Assembly (NCBI GenBank): GCA_007922225.1
Contig: ML680053.1
Location: forward strand, 5,820,164 to 5,884,163
DNA: 64,000 bases
Reading direction: 5' to 3'
Source: Emydura subglobosa
Taxonomy: Eukaryota > Chordata > Testudines > Chelidae
Shown here: positions 33,414 to 44,194 of the stretch, in pieces
Numbering within the stretch: position 1 is the stretch's first letter
Layout: each line of letters begins with the position of its first letter
Notes under the pieces: generated by a model
The model's database searches: none
What the model was told of the DNA's origin: nothing
Seen by the model: the letters and a program-made list of their open reading frames with translations, nothing else
Made by a program: the position numbers and the translations under genes

Positions 33414-35412
33414 ATGTATGTTCTCATGGCAGCGGCAGCACACAGGAGTGGGGAGATTTCAATTGACCACACCCCCCTCGCCCAGAGGCCACCCCTCTTT
33501 TTGCAGTGCTGGGTGAACACAGAGCATCCTCCCGCCCAGACCCTTGAAACTAGAGGAGAATCAAAGCGGCCGAGGGATTTCTATGCAAGTTACGCATCTT
33601 TGGCTCTATCTCAGTACAGTTGTGTCCATTTCCCATCACCTGTCCAGAGCCCGGAACAATCAGCTGTGGCACACAGTGGGAAAGAAGCAGGAGGTTGGTT
33701 AGAAAGGGGTCTGGAGCTTCCGATGGGATTAAAAAATAGGACGAAAGAGAGTGATGGAGGCAGGCCAGTGAGGGTCCCTTTGCAATTGCTGCACATCCCA
33801 TGTCAAGAAAAGTTTGGCCACCTTCCCTATGTTGGACATATATAAAGTTAGGAGGGTGGAATCTGTCTGCCCATATTTTAAATCCATTCCACACGCAAAT
33901 ACTCAGCCTGCCAAATGCAGCTCACATCTGCAGGGTCGCATATTTTTGTGCTGAAGGCTGGACAGTCTGTGCACCAGCCCCCCTGCCACAGAGAAAGGTC
34001 ATGGGAAAAAGCATAAAGGATTTGTGCGCAGGGGCTCCACAGCCTGTCGGCTCAGCATCCTGACATACTACAATCATGAACCCAGCAGTCCATGGGAGAG
34101 GGGGAGAAAGGACAGTGTGTGGGTGAGAAAGAAAATGGAGATGAGAGAGAGAGTCTGTGTCGGCTTCTTATTTAACAGCACAGAATCCAGCTCTGCTCTC
34201 CCTGTGTCCTGCCCTTTCCCATTGGCCTCGGAGCGCAGAGAACTCCACGCAGCCCTTCTTGTCCAGCGAGTTAAGAGACAGCTGGGTGTGGTTGGGAAAC
34301 GAGTGGGTGGAGGCTCGGAAAGCTGTGAGAATTCTAACTAAGGTGTTTCAAATCATCTGGATTTATTAACAGGCCTCCTCCCACAAGATCCCAGCTCAGC
34401 TTCCTACCTGGTCATCCATAAACCTGAGATTTCCCACAAACACCTGGGAGAATTTTCTATCGGAAAATCATTTCCTCCCCTGCTTTTCAAATCTATGTCA
34501 ATAGATCCCGCCCCGCTCCCCCCCCCCGGCAAGCTGTCAGCTCTGCTTTAAAAAACACAGCAGCCATATACTACAGGGACACATGTTTTTGTGCTCATTC
34601 GAGCTAAACCTCCTCCACAAATTTCCTTTTTGCCAAATGTTTCTGGGTAGGAACCTTGGAAAAATAAACTCCCCCAGCTCAGCTGGAAAAGGGAAGGCAA
34701 GAGGAGTGATCCAGAGAGCTAACTGGTTTTGCATGTGCCTTTAAATCCCCTCTGAAATGTGTGCCGACTTCTCTGGGGCATTTACTGGAAACAAGCATCT
34801 ATTGTATCCAGTCGATATTTAAAGGCTTCTCTGCAGCTTGACATGGGGGAATATAAATCAAGGCTTTAAGGACATCGGTGGCTTCCTCTTTGCTTGCCTA
34901 GGAAGGGGGAGCAGCCCTTTTATCTTCTAAGTCAGCTTATGTCATTGTGTCTGCATTATTATTATTTTTTTTTTAATGCTCATGAGACGCACCAGATTGA
35001 CAGCTCTGGAAACACAAGTGTCCTCCGTTTATCCACAGAATGGGTATGGCACAGGCAGCAGCAACTCGGGCAGCGCACCCCAGCATGGCAAAACGTTGTC
35101 TGCTCCATACTCACAATGAGTGAATGAGGTCTGGCCTGTAGCTATATTCCTGGGATGGGCACCCATTAATTCCTTATAGGAACCGGGGTGAAGTGTGTCT
35201 TGAGAAGACATTTGGAAGAGGAGAGAGTTATTAGTTCCCAGAAGCCTCAGCATCAGGGATAGCATGGGAGAAAACACAAGGATGTTTGGTGTGCAGTGGG
35301 TGCCGAAGGCTGCCACAGTTGGCTAGCAAGCAGGGAGACAACTGCACACTAAGGGACAAGAGAGGATATCACGAGGTGGGCAGAGCCAAGTCAGCCTGGC
35401 AGGGGCACCTGG
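33414..35412. other. No gene or repeat recognised
   Basis: The 143-codon forward frame at 33414-33845 overlaps an antisense frame and has no domain. A C-run lies near 34519-34528. The rest is non-coding. Confidence 0.4.
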
Positions 35413-35414
35413 AG

Positions 35415-35580
35415 AGTCAGGATTGTTAATGATTCATGGTTAATCCTAGCCTAGGATGTAGGAGACCTGTTCAAGTCCTTGCTCTGCCATCATCTTCCTG
35501 TATGACCTTGGGTAACTCATTTGGTTGTGGTGCCTCAGTTACCCCGTCTGTAAAATAGGAATAATTATGCTGTGCCCTTC
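35415..35580 (+). repeat. SINE copy
   Basis: 'gatgtaggagacctgttcaag', 'tccttgctctgccatcatc', 'tgaccttgggtaactcattt' and 'gtctgtaaaataggaataat' in SINE order. Confidence 0.8.
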
Positions 35581-35995
35581 TTGGTAACGGGTTCTGTGAT
35601 TCTTGGATGAAATTTGCCATATACCTACTCATTAATAATAAAGAATCTATAACATTATGGCTCCTGAAAGGATACCCCTGAAATGAGCAAACAGCAGAGG
35701 CAGGAGAACAGAAATTGAATCAATAACACTGATTAATAATTTGAGGTCAAATTAGATGATCTCATCATGGACACTTCTAAAAATGCCTGAATATCTCACT
35801 CACATATCCTCATCCAGCAAGCACGAATGTGTGTGTAACACATGGAAATCTAAGAGGTGCTGCCATTTTAGGAATTAGGATCATTTGTGATATAATTAGA
35901 AGTACTTCAGAACTGTCCTGATCCAGCAGCTAACCAAGTCTCAGGTGACTCTCAGAAATAACAAGAGTTCATTTTTTTGCTTTTAATTTGAAATA
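35581..35995. other. No feature recognised
   Basis: Non-coding. Confidence 0.4.
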
Positions 35996-35999
35996 CAGA

Positions 36000-36111
36000 G
36001 GGTGAAATTCACCCCCTGTGCATTGAGTCAGCACAAGGCTTAGACGCCACTTACGTCCCACTTACATTCTCAAAAGAAGGCTGCCGTGGGACTAGGTGGT
36101 GAATTTCATCC
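36000..36111. repeat. Small element with inverted 'ggtgaaattcacc' ends
   Basis: gggtgaaattcacc at 36000-36013 and ggtgaatttcatcc at 36098-36111 are inverted with 13 of 14 bases matching. The inner part 'gcttagacgccacttacg' looks like a known turtle repeat. Confidence 0.65.
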
Positions 36112-36340
36112 AGACGGCACAGGCTGGGGAACTGTAAATTTTCCCCTCCACACATACCCCACAAATATTAACGTTTGAGAGCCGTCACTTGGAAAAGGTT
36201 CCCCATACAGTACAATGCACATCAATCACACACACAAACAGTAGAGCCAGGGCTAGAACCTCAAGCATATATTGATTCAACATATTTCCAGCTTGCACGT
36301 CTGCAAAGCAGGCACTCCGACTGTCAAAAATAAATCCTAA
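36112..36340. other. No clear feature
   Basis: Contains a weak reverse SINE remnant ('gtagagccagggctagaacc', about 36241-36260). Confidence 0.4.
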
Positions 36341-36344
36341 AAGG

Positions 36345-36600
36345 CCATTTCAGCGACTTGCAACTGTCCAACACGCCCCTCTGGCTAAGACAACTGTCTG
36401 TTGTTGTCTGCGCTGTTATTCCTTTGTATCCTCCAGTTCAGAATTTGGGACAACGGGTATGTTTTGCGCTAATTAACTATTGACTGGGGATTTCACTTAG
36501 GAGCACATGCAGCCTTTTCTACATTCAGTGCTGTCTGTGTTTGTGTTCATCCCTTTTTACTGATGGATTCTTTCAGTTACCTTTGTGAGTCTTCTGCCAT
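36345..36600. other. Repeat-poor block, possible conserved non-coding element
   Basis: Motifs 'aagacaactgtctgttgttgtctg' and 'tgcgctaattaactattgac' are the only notable features; no coding signal. Confidence 0.25.
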
Positions 36601-37098
36601 TAAACAAAAATACTTAATGCAACAATAGAACAAGTTCCACCTTAACTTTGTTGGATACCTGTAAAGTTACCACCTAGCCTGAATTTCCTGGGCCAGTCTT
36701 CAATTTCAGGGGGTTGTCTGGAGAACATCTAGGGCCGGACCTCTCCTTGCTCCACATCGCATGTAATCTCTATTTATGTTGTAAGCCAGGGTGGATTTGA
36801 CCCACTTGCAGGATAAAATCAGAAATGGCAATTTATTTGGTACAGCCCAATAACATTGCATCAATACAAGAGGATTTTTGCTATTATTTCCACAGTGTTG
36901 TAGGAGGAAATGGCACTTTCTATGGAGAACTATGCAAAAACTACATGAAATGAAGTCCCTGCTCTGGAGAACTTGATGTATAAATAAGTCCAGTATATGT
37001 AATTGCTGTGTGGGTGCAATAGCTGGTAGGGAGCATGGAGCAAGGGGATTTGGGGAAGAGATTGAAGAAGACAGGCATGTGGTAATTCTCCAAAAAGG
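36601..37098. other. No feature recognised
   Basis: Non-coding; a weak SINE-tail-like 'gaagtccctgctctggag' near 36.95 kb. Confidence 0.4.
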
Positions 37099-37109
37099 GC
37101 CATATTTTT

Positions 37110-37220
37110 GTAGTTTAAGGTACCCACTCTACACACACCCACATCACATATCATTTGAAAGCTTATTTTATGTACCTTTAGACAAGGTATGATGTGGAGC
37201 TGTCAAGTGGTGCCAAGCCT
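37110..37220. repeat. Left inverted repeat of the 5.1-kb element
   Basis: The + strand at 37189-37212 ('tatgatgtggagctgtcaag' then tggtg) is the reverse complement of 42092-42115 ('caccacttgacagctccaca' then tcgta) with one mismatch. Outside it, 'atcatttgaaagctta' (37150-37165) pairs with 'aagctttccaatgat', and 'actctacacac' with 'gtgtagagagt'. Together about 80% identity over ~100 bp. Confidence 0.85.
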
Positions 37221-37776
37221 GTAGATGAAGTGAAACAATAGTACCTAAAATGGAAGTGTCATTTTTTTGCACATTTCCAGAAACACTGCAACGTGACAGT
37301 GACTACAGTTTTTCAACAGCTTATTGCGGTGTTTATTGGTCAAAGCTGCCAAACAACAATATGTTAACAGATTTGTATTTGTTTTATGTAGGCAAGTGTT
37401 TTTCTTCCAGAAAAGATGAAGCTGTTTAGCATGTGGCAAAATGGCGAGGATCAGCATTTTGCAGTATACTAACATGCAATGTTTTCACATTGCCAAGGTA
37501 TCTCACAAGTGATTGTAATAGTTTTCTATATTTTCAATTGATATTTGCTGAGCAGGTCCGCCTCACACTGAAGATCGCATGCCCATAGTTTGTACTGCAT
37601 AACGGGTACATATTAAATGCACATGAATTCCTAATGTAATGCTTCTCCATTTGTAAGCTTTTGCACATACAATGTAGCATACAGTCTGCCTGGTAGGTTT
37701 TAATTTGTAATTGCCTGTGCATGTAGTACTAGCCTTTGAAATAATTTAGAAACTAGCTTTTTAATTCAGTGACAAT
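37221..37776. other. Element left interior, non-coding
   Basis: No open frame. Contains 'gaaacaatagtacctaaaat' and 'cagtgactacagtttttcaac', which belong to the element's left end. Confidence 0.4.
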
Positions 37777-39030
37777 GTGATGTTGGCCTCGAGGGGAGCC
37801 AGCCTGAGATATCTTAAACAGGGCAAACTGCAAAGAATGGGGCAGGCAAAGCCCGAAATACTGGTGTTTTTTCTTCCATAAATATACCAAGCCAGCAACA
37901 AACAGCTTCTGATGACCTTACTGGTCATTCAATAGACAAAACACAGTTCCCTTAAAACTATCCAGCCCTTTGGCTAGCACCCAGACAGCCAAGTCAAATA
38001 TGATGGGGATTACTGAAAATCTTTATCCATCATATGTAAAAAAGTTCTACCAATCCCAAAGGATCGGACACGTTACCAAACAGGTCAATGAATAGTTCAG
38101 ATCTTACCCAAATACACGCTTAAACCAATGCTTATTAACTAAACTAATGTTTATTAAAAAAGGAAAGAGAGTCATGGTTAAAAGGTCAGTATACATACAC
38201 AGATGAAAATAAAGCTCTTAGGTTAGTTTTAAAGTAGAGATTATAACTGAGTTGCAAAGTTCTTAAATTGCAAAGTCTCTGAAATTACCCACACAGCTTG
38301 GGGATCATCAGTCCTTGTTTAGAGTTTCTGTTAGAAGTCCAGTCCAGAGAAATGAAGACTAAATAGTCCATGTGCAGAGTTTGCTCAAATTCTCCCATAA
38401 GAATTAGCAGGGTGATTCCAGGCTGGTGCTGGGATCCCAGTCTTGTGATCCAAACTTTCCCTGACAAGCTTGGACAGATTTGAGACAAAAAGGATCAGTC
38501 CACTAGAGTCTTTCATAGATCAATGAAGGCTGACCAATATTTTCTTGACAGCAGGTGTCTTCTTGAACAATTAATAGATGATTACTTGGGACTCTGAAGT
38601 ACCATCTCCTATGTCCTGTGCACACCAGTAACTAGTTACATTAGCACAAGGTAATTGGCCATTTACAACCATTTACAGGTATTTACTATTTAAACTTCAA
38701 AGAGAAATACAAACAATGGTATTGTTACATTCAAAGTTCTATCTAAATGTTCATATGTTCCTTTTGAACTCTTAATCAACAGAACTGTGATAGACAGGAA
38801 AGCAGTTTATCTACATTGCTAACCTTTAACAAGGGATATGTAAACAACATCAAATAACTACTAACAATACACTTGCATATCAAAGCTCTAGTCTACTTAT
38901 AAGGAAGGACCCTCACTACCATTGTATTCTCCTATAATATATCTTGAAAGGTCAGAATTGGGCCATGCAATCTGTAAAGTTGCCTGGCTTTTTTGGGCCT
39001 AGCGTCACGTCTTCACAGGTCAATATAAGT
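37777..39030. repeat. AT-rich retroelement-like block, unassigned
   Basis: Starts about 'gatgttggcctcgagggg' and contains 'caatgcttattaactaaac', 'ggttaaaaggtcagtatac' and 'ccatgcaatctgtaaagttg'. These phrases are familiar to me from a turtle retroelement. No frame is open and no terminal structure was found. Confidence 0.35.
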
Positions 39031-39148
39031 GTTAGAGATGGCAATACACAGCTTCATATTGGGCTTCAATCAAAGCGCTCTCTAAAAAGATGGCAATTAT
39101 GATACTAACATATAGATCCAATTTATATTTAATTTAGCACAAGTCTAT
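39031..39148. other. Short spacer
   Basis: Nothing recognised. Confidence 0.3.
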
Positions 39149-39387
39149 GGGCATGTCTACACTACCGGGGCTGCATTGGGCTCCACGGATCAATGCAGCG
39201 GGATCAACTGAGCAGGAAGTGCTCCCAGAAGTGCTCTCCGGCCGATGCAGTAAATCCACCCCCCCAAAAAGAGTAAGCGCAGTGGAGGTGCCGGGGTAAG
39301 GGAATGTTACTAAGTCAATGGGAGATACGCAACTACAATACGTAGCTTGTGTATGTCCCATCGACGATGCCAGCCATGTACACCAGG
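39149..39387. mobile_element. hAT-type MITE abutting the broken gene
   Basis: The left end 'gggcatgtctacactaccgg' and right end 'catgtacaccagg' are inverted (15 bases, imperfect). The inside is a familiar 'gatcaatgcagc...cgtagcttgtgtatgtccc' turtle element. It ends 17 bases before the first ATG (39405) of the transposon gene, and may have removed or displaced the original upstream exon or promoter. No clear duplication. Confidence 0.72.
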
Positions 39388-39404
39388 ACTAAATCTTGGA
39401 GCAA

Positions 39405-41860
39405 ATGAAAAACGGTGGTAGTGGTGCAAACAATATACTTGGGGAATTTTACCTCTGCAGGGAAGTTACAGTGTATGAAGACATAAAGGATGTAAAGCTT
39501 ACATCAAAGAGCAAAAGACTCTCCACAAACTCTGAAAAATGTGTTATTTGTCAAGAATATCAAAAGAACGCAAAACTATCAAAAGCCACCTGTGCTAGAC
39601 AGAATTCTGTGATTCTGTCAGCAGAAGCCACGAGTGATTAATTGAATTGGTGACAACTGGATGAGTTTTCTAATTTGGCTGAGATGCCACCAATACTCTA
39701 TCACAGGGGTTGCTTTCAGAAATACACAAGCAAGGAGAACTTGGCACATCTCAGAGTTGTATTGAACTCAGGAAACCAAACAGACTCGGAATCTGGTCAG
39801 ATGCCATCACGCTCTCCTGCTTCCGTAGCCGACGACTCAAAGGACAGCGGTGGGATTGTAGGACTGACCAGAAAGAAGCCATCTCTTGCCAGATGGACCC
39901 TCACAAGACATGCCTTTAATGACTAATTCAACAGTTAAGAGAGAAAGAGGTGGCTTAACAAGAAGTAGTGAAGACAAAGTCCACAAAGAAGTCCTTGCCT
40001 CTGCCCTGAAGAGGGACGAAGAGCATGTTACAGCTCTTACCAGCCCTGGCATCAACAATATGACAAACTCATTTGTCTCTGAATCATAACCAGAGGTGCT
40101 TGTCTACCTAGCTACTAGACTGCATGTAACGTCAGATGTACAAGAGCCTTCTACTGAAAAGAGCAGATGTTGGTGAGGAACAAATGGAGAGATCTGTGAC
40201 AGATGCCCTTGATTCTGAAGGGACACGTAGCTTCTTTAGTCCAGTCAAGGAATCCAGCATCAAAACATTTGTTGTCATGGCCAAGAAACCCAAGTCAAGT
40301 TTGGCCAGGGAGGAACAATCTCAGAAGCTATCTGTCCAAGAAATTGTTTTCCAAAGAGCCCTGTTCTTAGCAAGATTCAGAGATGATGTTTCAATGGCGA
40401 CTGTTCTTAGTCACCTAAGAGAACCTGAGCCTATGTCCCTCTTCCAAGCTGATGGACCAATGAGAAGAACAGACAAAATAGAATCAGGAGATCGGCTGAA
40501 AGCTCAAGCTGAAAGAAGCCATGAGCTAAAGGCATGCAACAAAGAAACCACTGTGCACATCAGAGATGCCCTGGCTGTCATACAAGTGAAGGCTGGAGAC
40601 AAATTCCACACATTCAGTGGATTGGATGCTGAGTACTTGAGGCAGGTCCTAAAAGGATTTGATAAAGCTAATTCTGTAACTGAAGTTTCTAACACATATG
40701 ACAACAGTACCCCTCTGAAAACTGCAGAAAGACAGCACTGGACTGGATCTAAGGTTGGATGCAAGAAATGGTTGGTGGACACCCTGTGCCTCCATGGAAA
40801 ATGTTTCTAACTGTGGATCCAACAAGCAGGCACTTTTAAAATTCCTCTGTGAATATATGATTCAAAATGCACCAAAGTGTACGAGCACACCCAACAGAAA
40901 CGCTGCTTCTTGCTGGAGGCTTTTCCAGGGGAGAAGTAGCAAAGTCCATCATCAGTAGAGGTGCTAAAAAATTGTACAGTACTCAAGAGAAAGCTACACA
41001 AGGAGTCTTCTGCACACTAGATGTGCCAATATGTCTTTTGAGTCTCTTGGTGTCAAAAGAACCATAGTAATTAGGTCACCTATCCAGATGTTTTGGTTCT
41101 TGCTACTCACTACTTTCCAAAAATAGAACACATAGGTAACATGTGGATTGAAGCAGGCAATATTACCAGCACAACTGACAAGCGTTGCTTCATACCTGTG
41201 CATGCAATCTGTGACGCATTCACTCCTGACTTCTGCGACATACTTCCTACTGTATAAACGTTAACAGGATGTGTCTCTGTGTTATCCTTATTTGGTATTG
41301 GGGAGAAATCTGTTGTCAAAAGAAAGAGAGATTACTGCTCCAGAGATCTTACCAAACTGGGAGACAGTAATGGACAAGCTGAAATTTCTGCAGCTAGGAA
41401 GTTGGTAGCAGTGCTGTATGATCGGAGCAAGAAAGAAATGGAGACCACAGAGACCTGAATTGCTTGTGCCTCAATCTAGCCAAAAGAAAGAAAAGGTCAC
41501 TGGCCAAATTCCTACATGTGAGGACAGTTCTGAAGAACATCTTGGCAAACAAATATTTGGATGTCTTTGTTTAGAGGCAAACCAGATTTGGGATCACCAT
41601 TGCAACATGGATGATGGAAAAATGTGGATGATGAACTACTTCCTGTATTCTTCAAGGGCCCAATGACATCTGAGCTCCTACAAGACCTTATTTGTGCCTG
41701 TACCACTAGGATTTCTGCATAATCCAACTATATTGGTAGTCAGAACAATCTCCCCGCACAGAACTGTGTACATGCCAAGGCAATGAAGACTGTGGTAACA
41801 CACGCATTCTCGATGGAGATCAGAGGATGAAGAAAATGATAATGATGTGGACTAGAAATG
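39405..41860 (+). pseudogene. Broken gene for a large ALTGCD/CXC-type transposon protein, about 815 codons
   Basis: Fragments line up, in order, with a widespread metazoan family usually annotated as uncharacterised. In frame 0 there is a C-x2-C (codons at 39540 and 39549) and, after stops TAA 39639 and TGA 39651, Y-H-R-G-C (39699-39713), a probable zinc site. A 225-codon open part follows at 40136-40810, and a shifted N-K-Q-A-L-L-K-F-L-C part at ~40824. L-L-L-A-G-G-F (~40890) gives way to a frameshift before D-V-L-V-L-A-T-H-Y-F (41087). I-P-V-H-A-I-C-D-A-F (~41192) is followed by a TAA (41255) and L-T-G-C-V (41261-41275). There is a P-T-C-E-D part near 41512, E-L-L-P-V-F-F near 41634, and a C-terminal C-T-C...C cluster (41767, 41773, 41791). 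Not functional. The function of the family, probably transposition or a nuclease role, is inference. Confidence 0.72.
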
Positions 41861-42087
41861 TCACCAGTGTTACTACATTTCAATCATACCTGTACAAATT
41901 TATTATTGGATTTTATTTTACCCTTTGGATTGTTGTTACGATGCTTTGAGATCAGTAAGAAATCCAATTTTATGTCTTGAAAAAATACACAGAGTCATTA
42001 AACTAAGAGAAACTAATGCAAATATTTCAAAGTTGTCATTTTAATGTGTTGATGGTGTCATTGTTTATCCCTGTTTCTATGATAACA
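41861..42087. other. Element right interior, non-coding
   Basis: No recognised feature between the gene end and the right inverted repeat. Confidence 0.4.
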
Positions 42088-42190
42088 GCACCACTTGACA
42101 GCTCCACATCGTACTTCATTTTAGAGTAGACCTAAGAAGCTTTCCAATGATGTATAATGTGCATATGTGTAGAGAGTACATTAAGTTGAC
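42088..42190. repeat. Right inverted repeat of the 5.1-kb element
   Basis: Mate of 37110-37220. The best part is 'caccacttgacagctccaca' (then tcgta) at 42092-42115. It is followed outward by 'aagctttccaatgatgt' and 'gtgtagagagtaca'. Outside it a direct near-repeat gtgtctgccactt / gtgtccgccactt lies at about 42200-42240. Confidence 0.85.
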
Positions 42191-42205
42191 TGAATTGGTT
42201 GTGTC

Positions 42206-43120
42206 TGCCACTTGCCTACGTGGTGGTGTCCGCCACTTACTTTTTCCTTTCAAGAAGAATGGCCAATGTTAAAGGCAGGCACACAATGATCAAGCACCCA
42301 GGAATTTAGCCCCAAATTAAGAAAAGTTCCTAGTTAAATAGTGATGCTCTTGATTTCATTTGTTAATATTACTATTATAGGGTCAGATTCCAAGCCTGCT
42401 TCTCTAGTCATATCAAGCCCCAATTATTTGGATGGGTAGGTGTCAGATAGATGATGGAGATCCCACACTAGGTGACTGCATCCCCATGCACCATGGAGAT
42501 AGGCTTCGCACCTATTCTTTTGTACAGCAATGTGGGGGTAGGAGGGAAGTGGATTCAGGACCCCAGGACAGTTGCTCAGCCAGTATAAGTTTGTGAATCT
42601 CCCGTGACATCAGTGTAGCCAAGCTAGTTAATAACAACTGAGGATCTGGCCCTCAGCCTTCTCCAAAGCAGGAGAGTGTTCTGATCCAACCCATTATACA
42701 TACTGAAGAGCACAGCAAAGTTCAGATCTGAATTCTCCTGGAGTCGGTGCGTGTTTGTGTTTGGGGTCTAACTCCACTCCTGACTGGTTTCACTCGGATG
42801 GAAAGGATGGATCTCATTGTGTCACTATTGTAGCCATTTCAGTTGCTGGATTTATCCTCTAGGGTAAGGAATGTGACTGAAATTCAGTTTAACTTAATGA
42901 ATATGAACTTCACTGAGCTCTGCAGTCTGCTTACTGGATCTTCTACACCCTGGAGCCATGTGGAGGACTGGAACACCTGCTCTCACAAAGCCTCACTGCA
43001 CAAAAGATTCCAGGCAGTGCAGGTTGAATAAAGGTCCATTAAGCCCCATTACTCGCATCAGTATGCTCACTGGGCATTTCTGCTGATTTGAAGAGTGTTG
43101 ACTGAATGCATGTAATAATG
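42206..43120. other. No gene recognised
   Basis: Non-coding; a 'gtgtagccaagc...gaggatctggcc' dispersed repeat lies near 42.61-42.65 kb. Confidence 0.4.
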
Positions 43121-43124
43121 TTGG

Positions 43125-43265
43125 GCACCTATATAACTCCTTCCGTCATAGGATCTCACACTGCTCCAGCATTTTACAGACGGGCACAGCAAAGCAGAGA
43201 GCACTTAAATAACTTTCCTGGAGTCACACGTTGAGTTCATGCCAGTAGGAAAAGAACCAAAGTCT
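43125..43265 (-). repeat. MIR-like SINE, reverse orientation
   Basis: 'catcataggatctcacactgc'-type start, 'gcaaagcagagagcacttaa', 'ctggagtcacacgttgag' and 'aagaaccaaagtctccagac' fit the reversed SINE. Confidence 0.6.
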
Positions 43266-43854
43266 CCAGACCCTATCACAAATGTGCTGATTTCTTAAAG
43301 GTGTTACAGTTGAGGTGGGCCTTGGGGAGATGGTAAGAGATATAATCAGTAGTTAGGGGGAGCTTCAAACTAGAGATAGATCTGAACCACAACCCTGCTT
43401 CCTGAATCCCTGAATTTAGGGAAATTCCTACCTGGATCTGAATATCATGTGAGACCATCTCTTTAACCTGTATAATCCACTCAAGGTAAAAAGATAGGCA
43501 TGGCTATAATTAAAGAATTCCATCAATGGACCAAAGCCCAAAGTCTTTGCCAATGTTTCACCTAGCACTTGTTGGAAATACCAGACTGCAAAACTCTCAC
43601 TAATTTCAATGGGAGCTTTGCCTGGGTCAGTAATTCAGGACCGGCCCTTCTATTAACAGAATGCTAGAGACGCACAAGAAAAACAATCAATGTTTGTTTT
43701 GTTTTAATATGATCACAGAGAAGTCAACCCGGGATAATCCCAGAGGGACTTGCTACTGTTGGAATAATTGTGCCTTACTTTCCACAGCGAATCGGGGTGT
43801 GGGTGGTATTTTGAATTATCGCAGGAGACGGGGCAGACGTCGTTTGCATTGGCC
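43266..43854. other. No gene recognised
   Basis: Non-coding; a half copy of the 'tttcaatgggagctttgcctg' foldback repeat at about 43600-43650. Confidence 0.4.
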
Positions 43855-43873
43855 AAAAAAAAAAAAAAAAAAA
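43855..43873. repeat. A19 homopolymer
   Basis: Nineteen A in a row. No upstream AATAAA at the usual distance, so not clearly a retroposed tail. Confidence 0.9.
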
Positions 43874-44194
43874 GAAATATGGAGAATTTCTTTCACAGAA
43901 CTAAAAAAACAAACCAACCCGCCCCCCGCCCCCAACTCTCCCTTATAGCCTGGAGATGTAATAGTTTACTGAAGCTCACCAGGCCTCAAAAACAAAACAG
44001 AGAGGTCCAAATGCTGCTCAGAGCAGAGCAGATAATAGAAAGGTCGGAAAAGCGGAAGGTGTTCTTTTTTCCTTTACTTCTATTACCAACGTGGATCTTT
44101 GGAATACAGCCATAATAGCAATGGAGGGGGAGAGAACACCTACCGTATCACAGTGAATACTAGGGGGGCGTCAGAGGGAGAAGCCATTCAGAGT

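Larger units (their letters stand above)
37100..42205 (+). mobile_element. Decayed autonomous DNA transposon, about 5.1 kb, with inverted termini
   Basis: A pair of diverged ~100-bp inverted repeats lies at about 37110-37220 and 42088-42190. They enclose a broken gene for a large unnamed protein (39405-41860) on the + strand. This is the organisation of an autonomous cut-and-paste element. Outer ends are not exact and no target duplication was found, so the boundaries are estimates. A hAT MITE (39149-39387) and an AT-rich block (37777-39030) also lie inside and may be later insertions. The superfamily is not certain. Confidence 0.6.

Noticed and set aside
33414..33845. 143-codon forward frame
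   Set aside because: Overlapped by an antisense frame of similar length; no recognisable domain.
39396..39404. Upstream start of the transposon gene at TTG
   Set aside because: A stop (taa at 39390) stands just before in the same frame; the first ATG is at 39405 and true upstream exons may be missing.
37110..42190. CRISPR or bacterial insertion sequence
   Set aside because: Inverted repeats are single, 5 kb apart, with a eukaryotic-type broken gene; no repeat-spacer array anywhere in the window.
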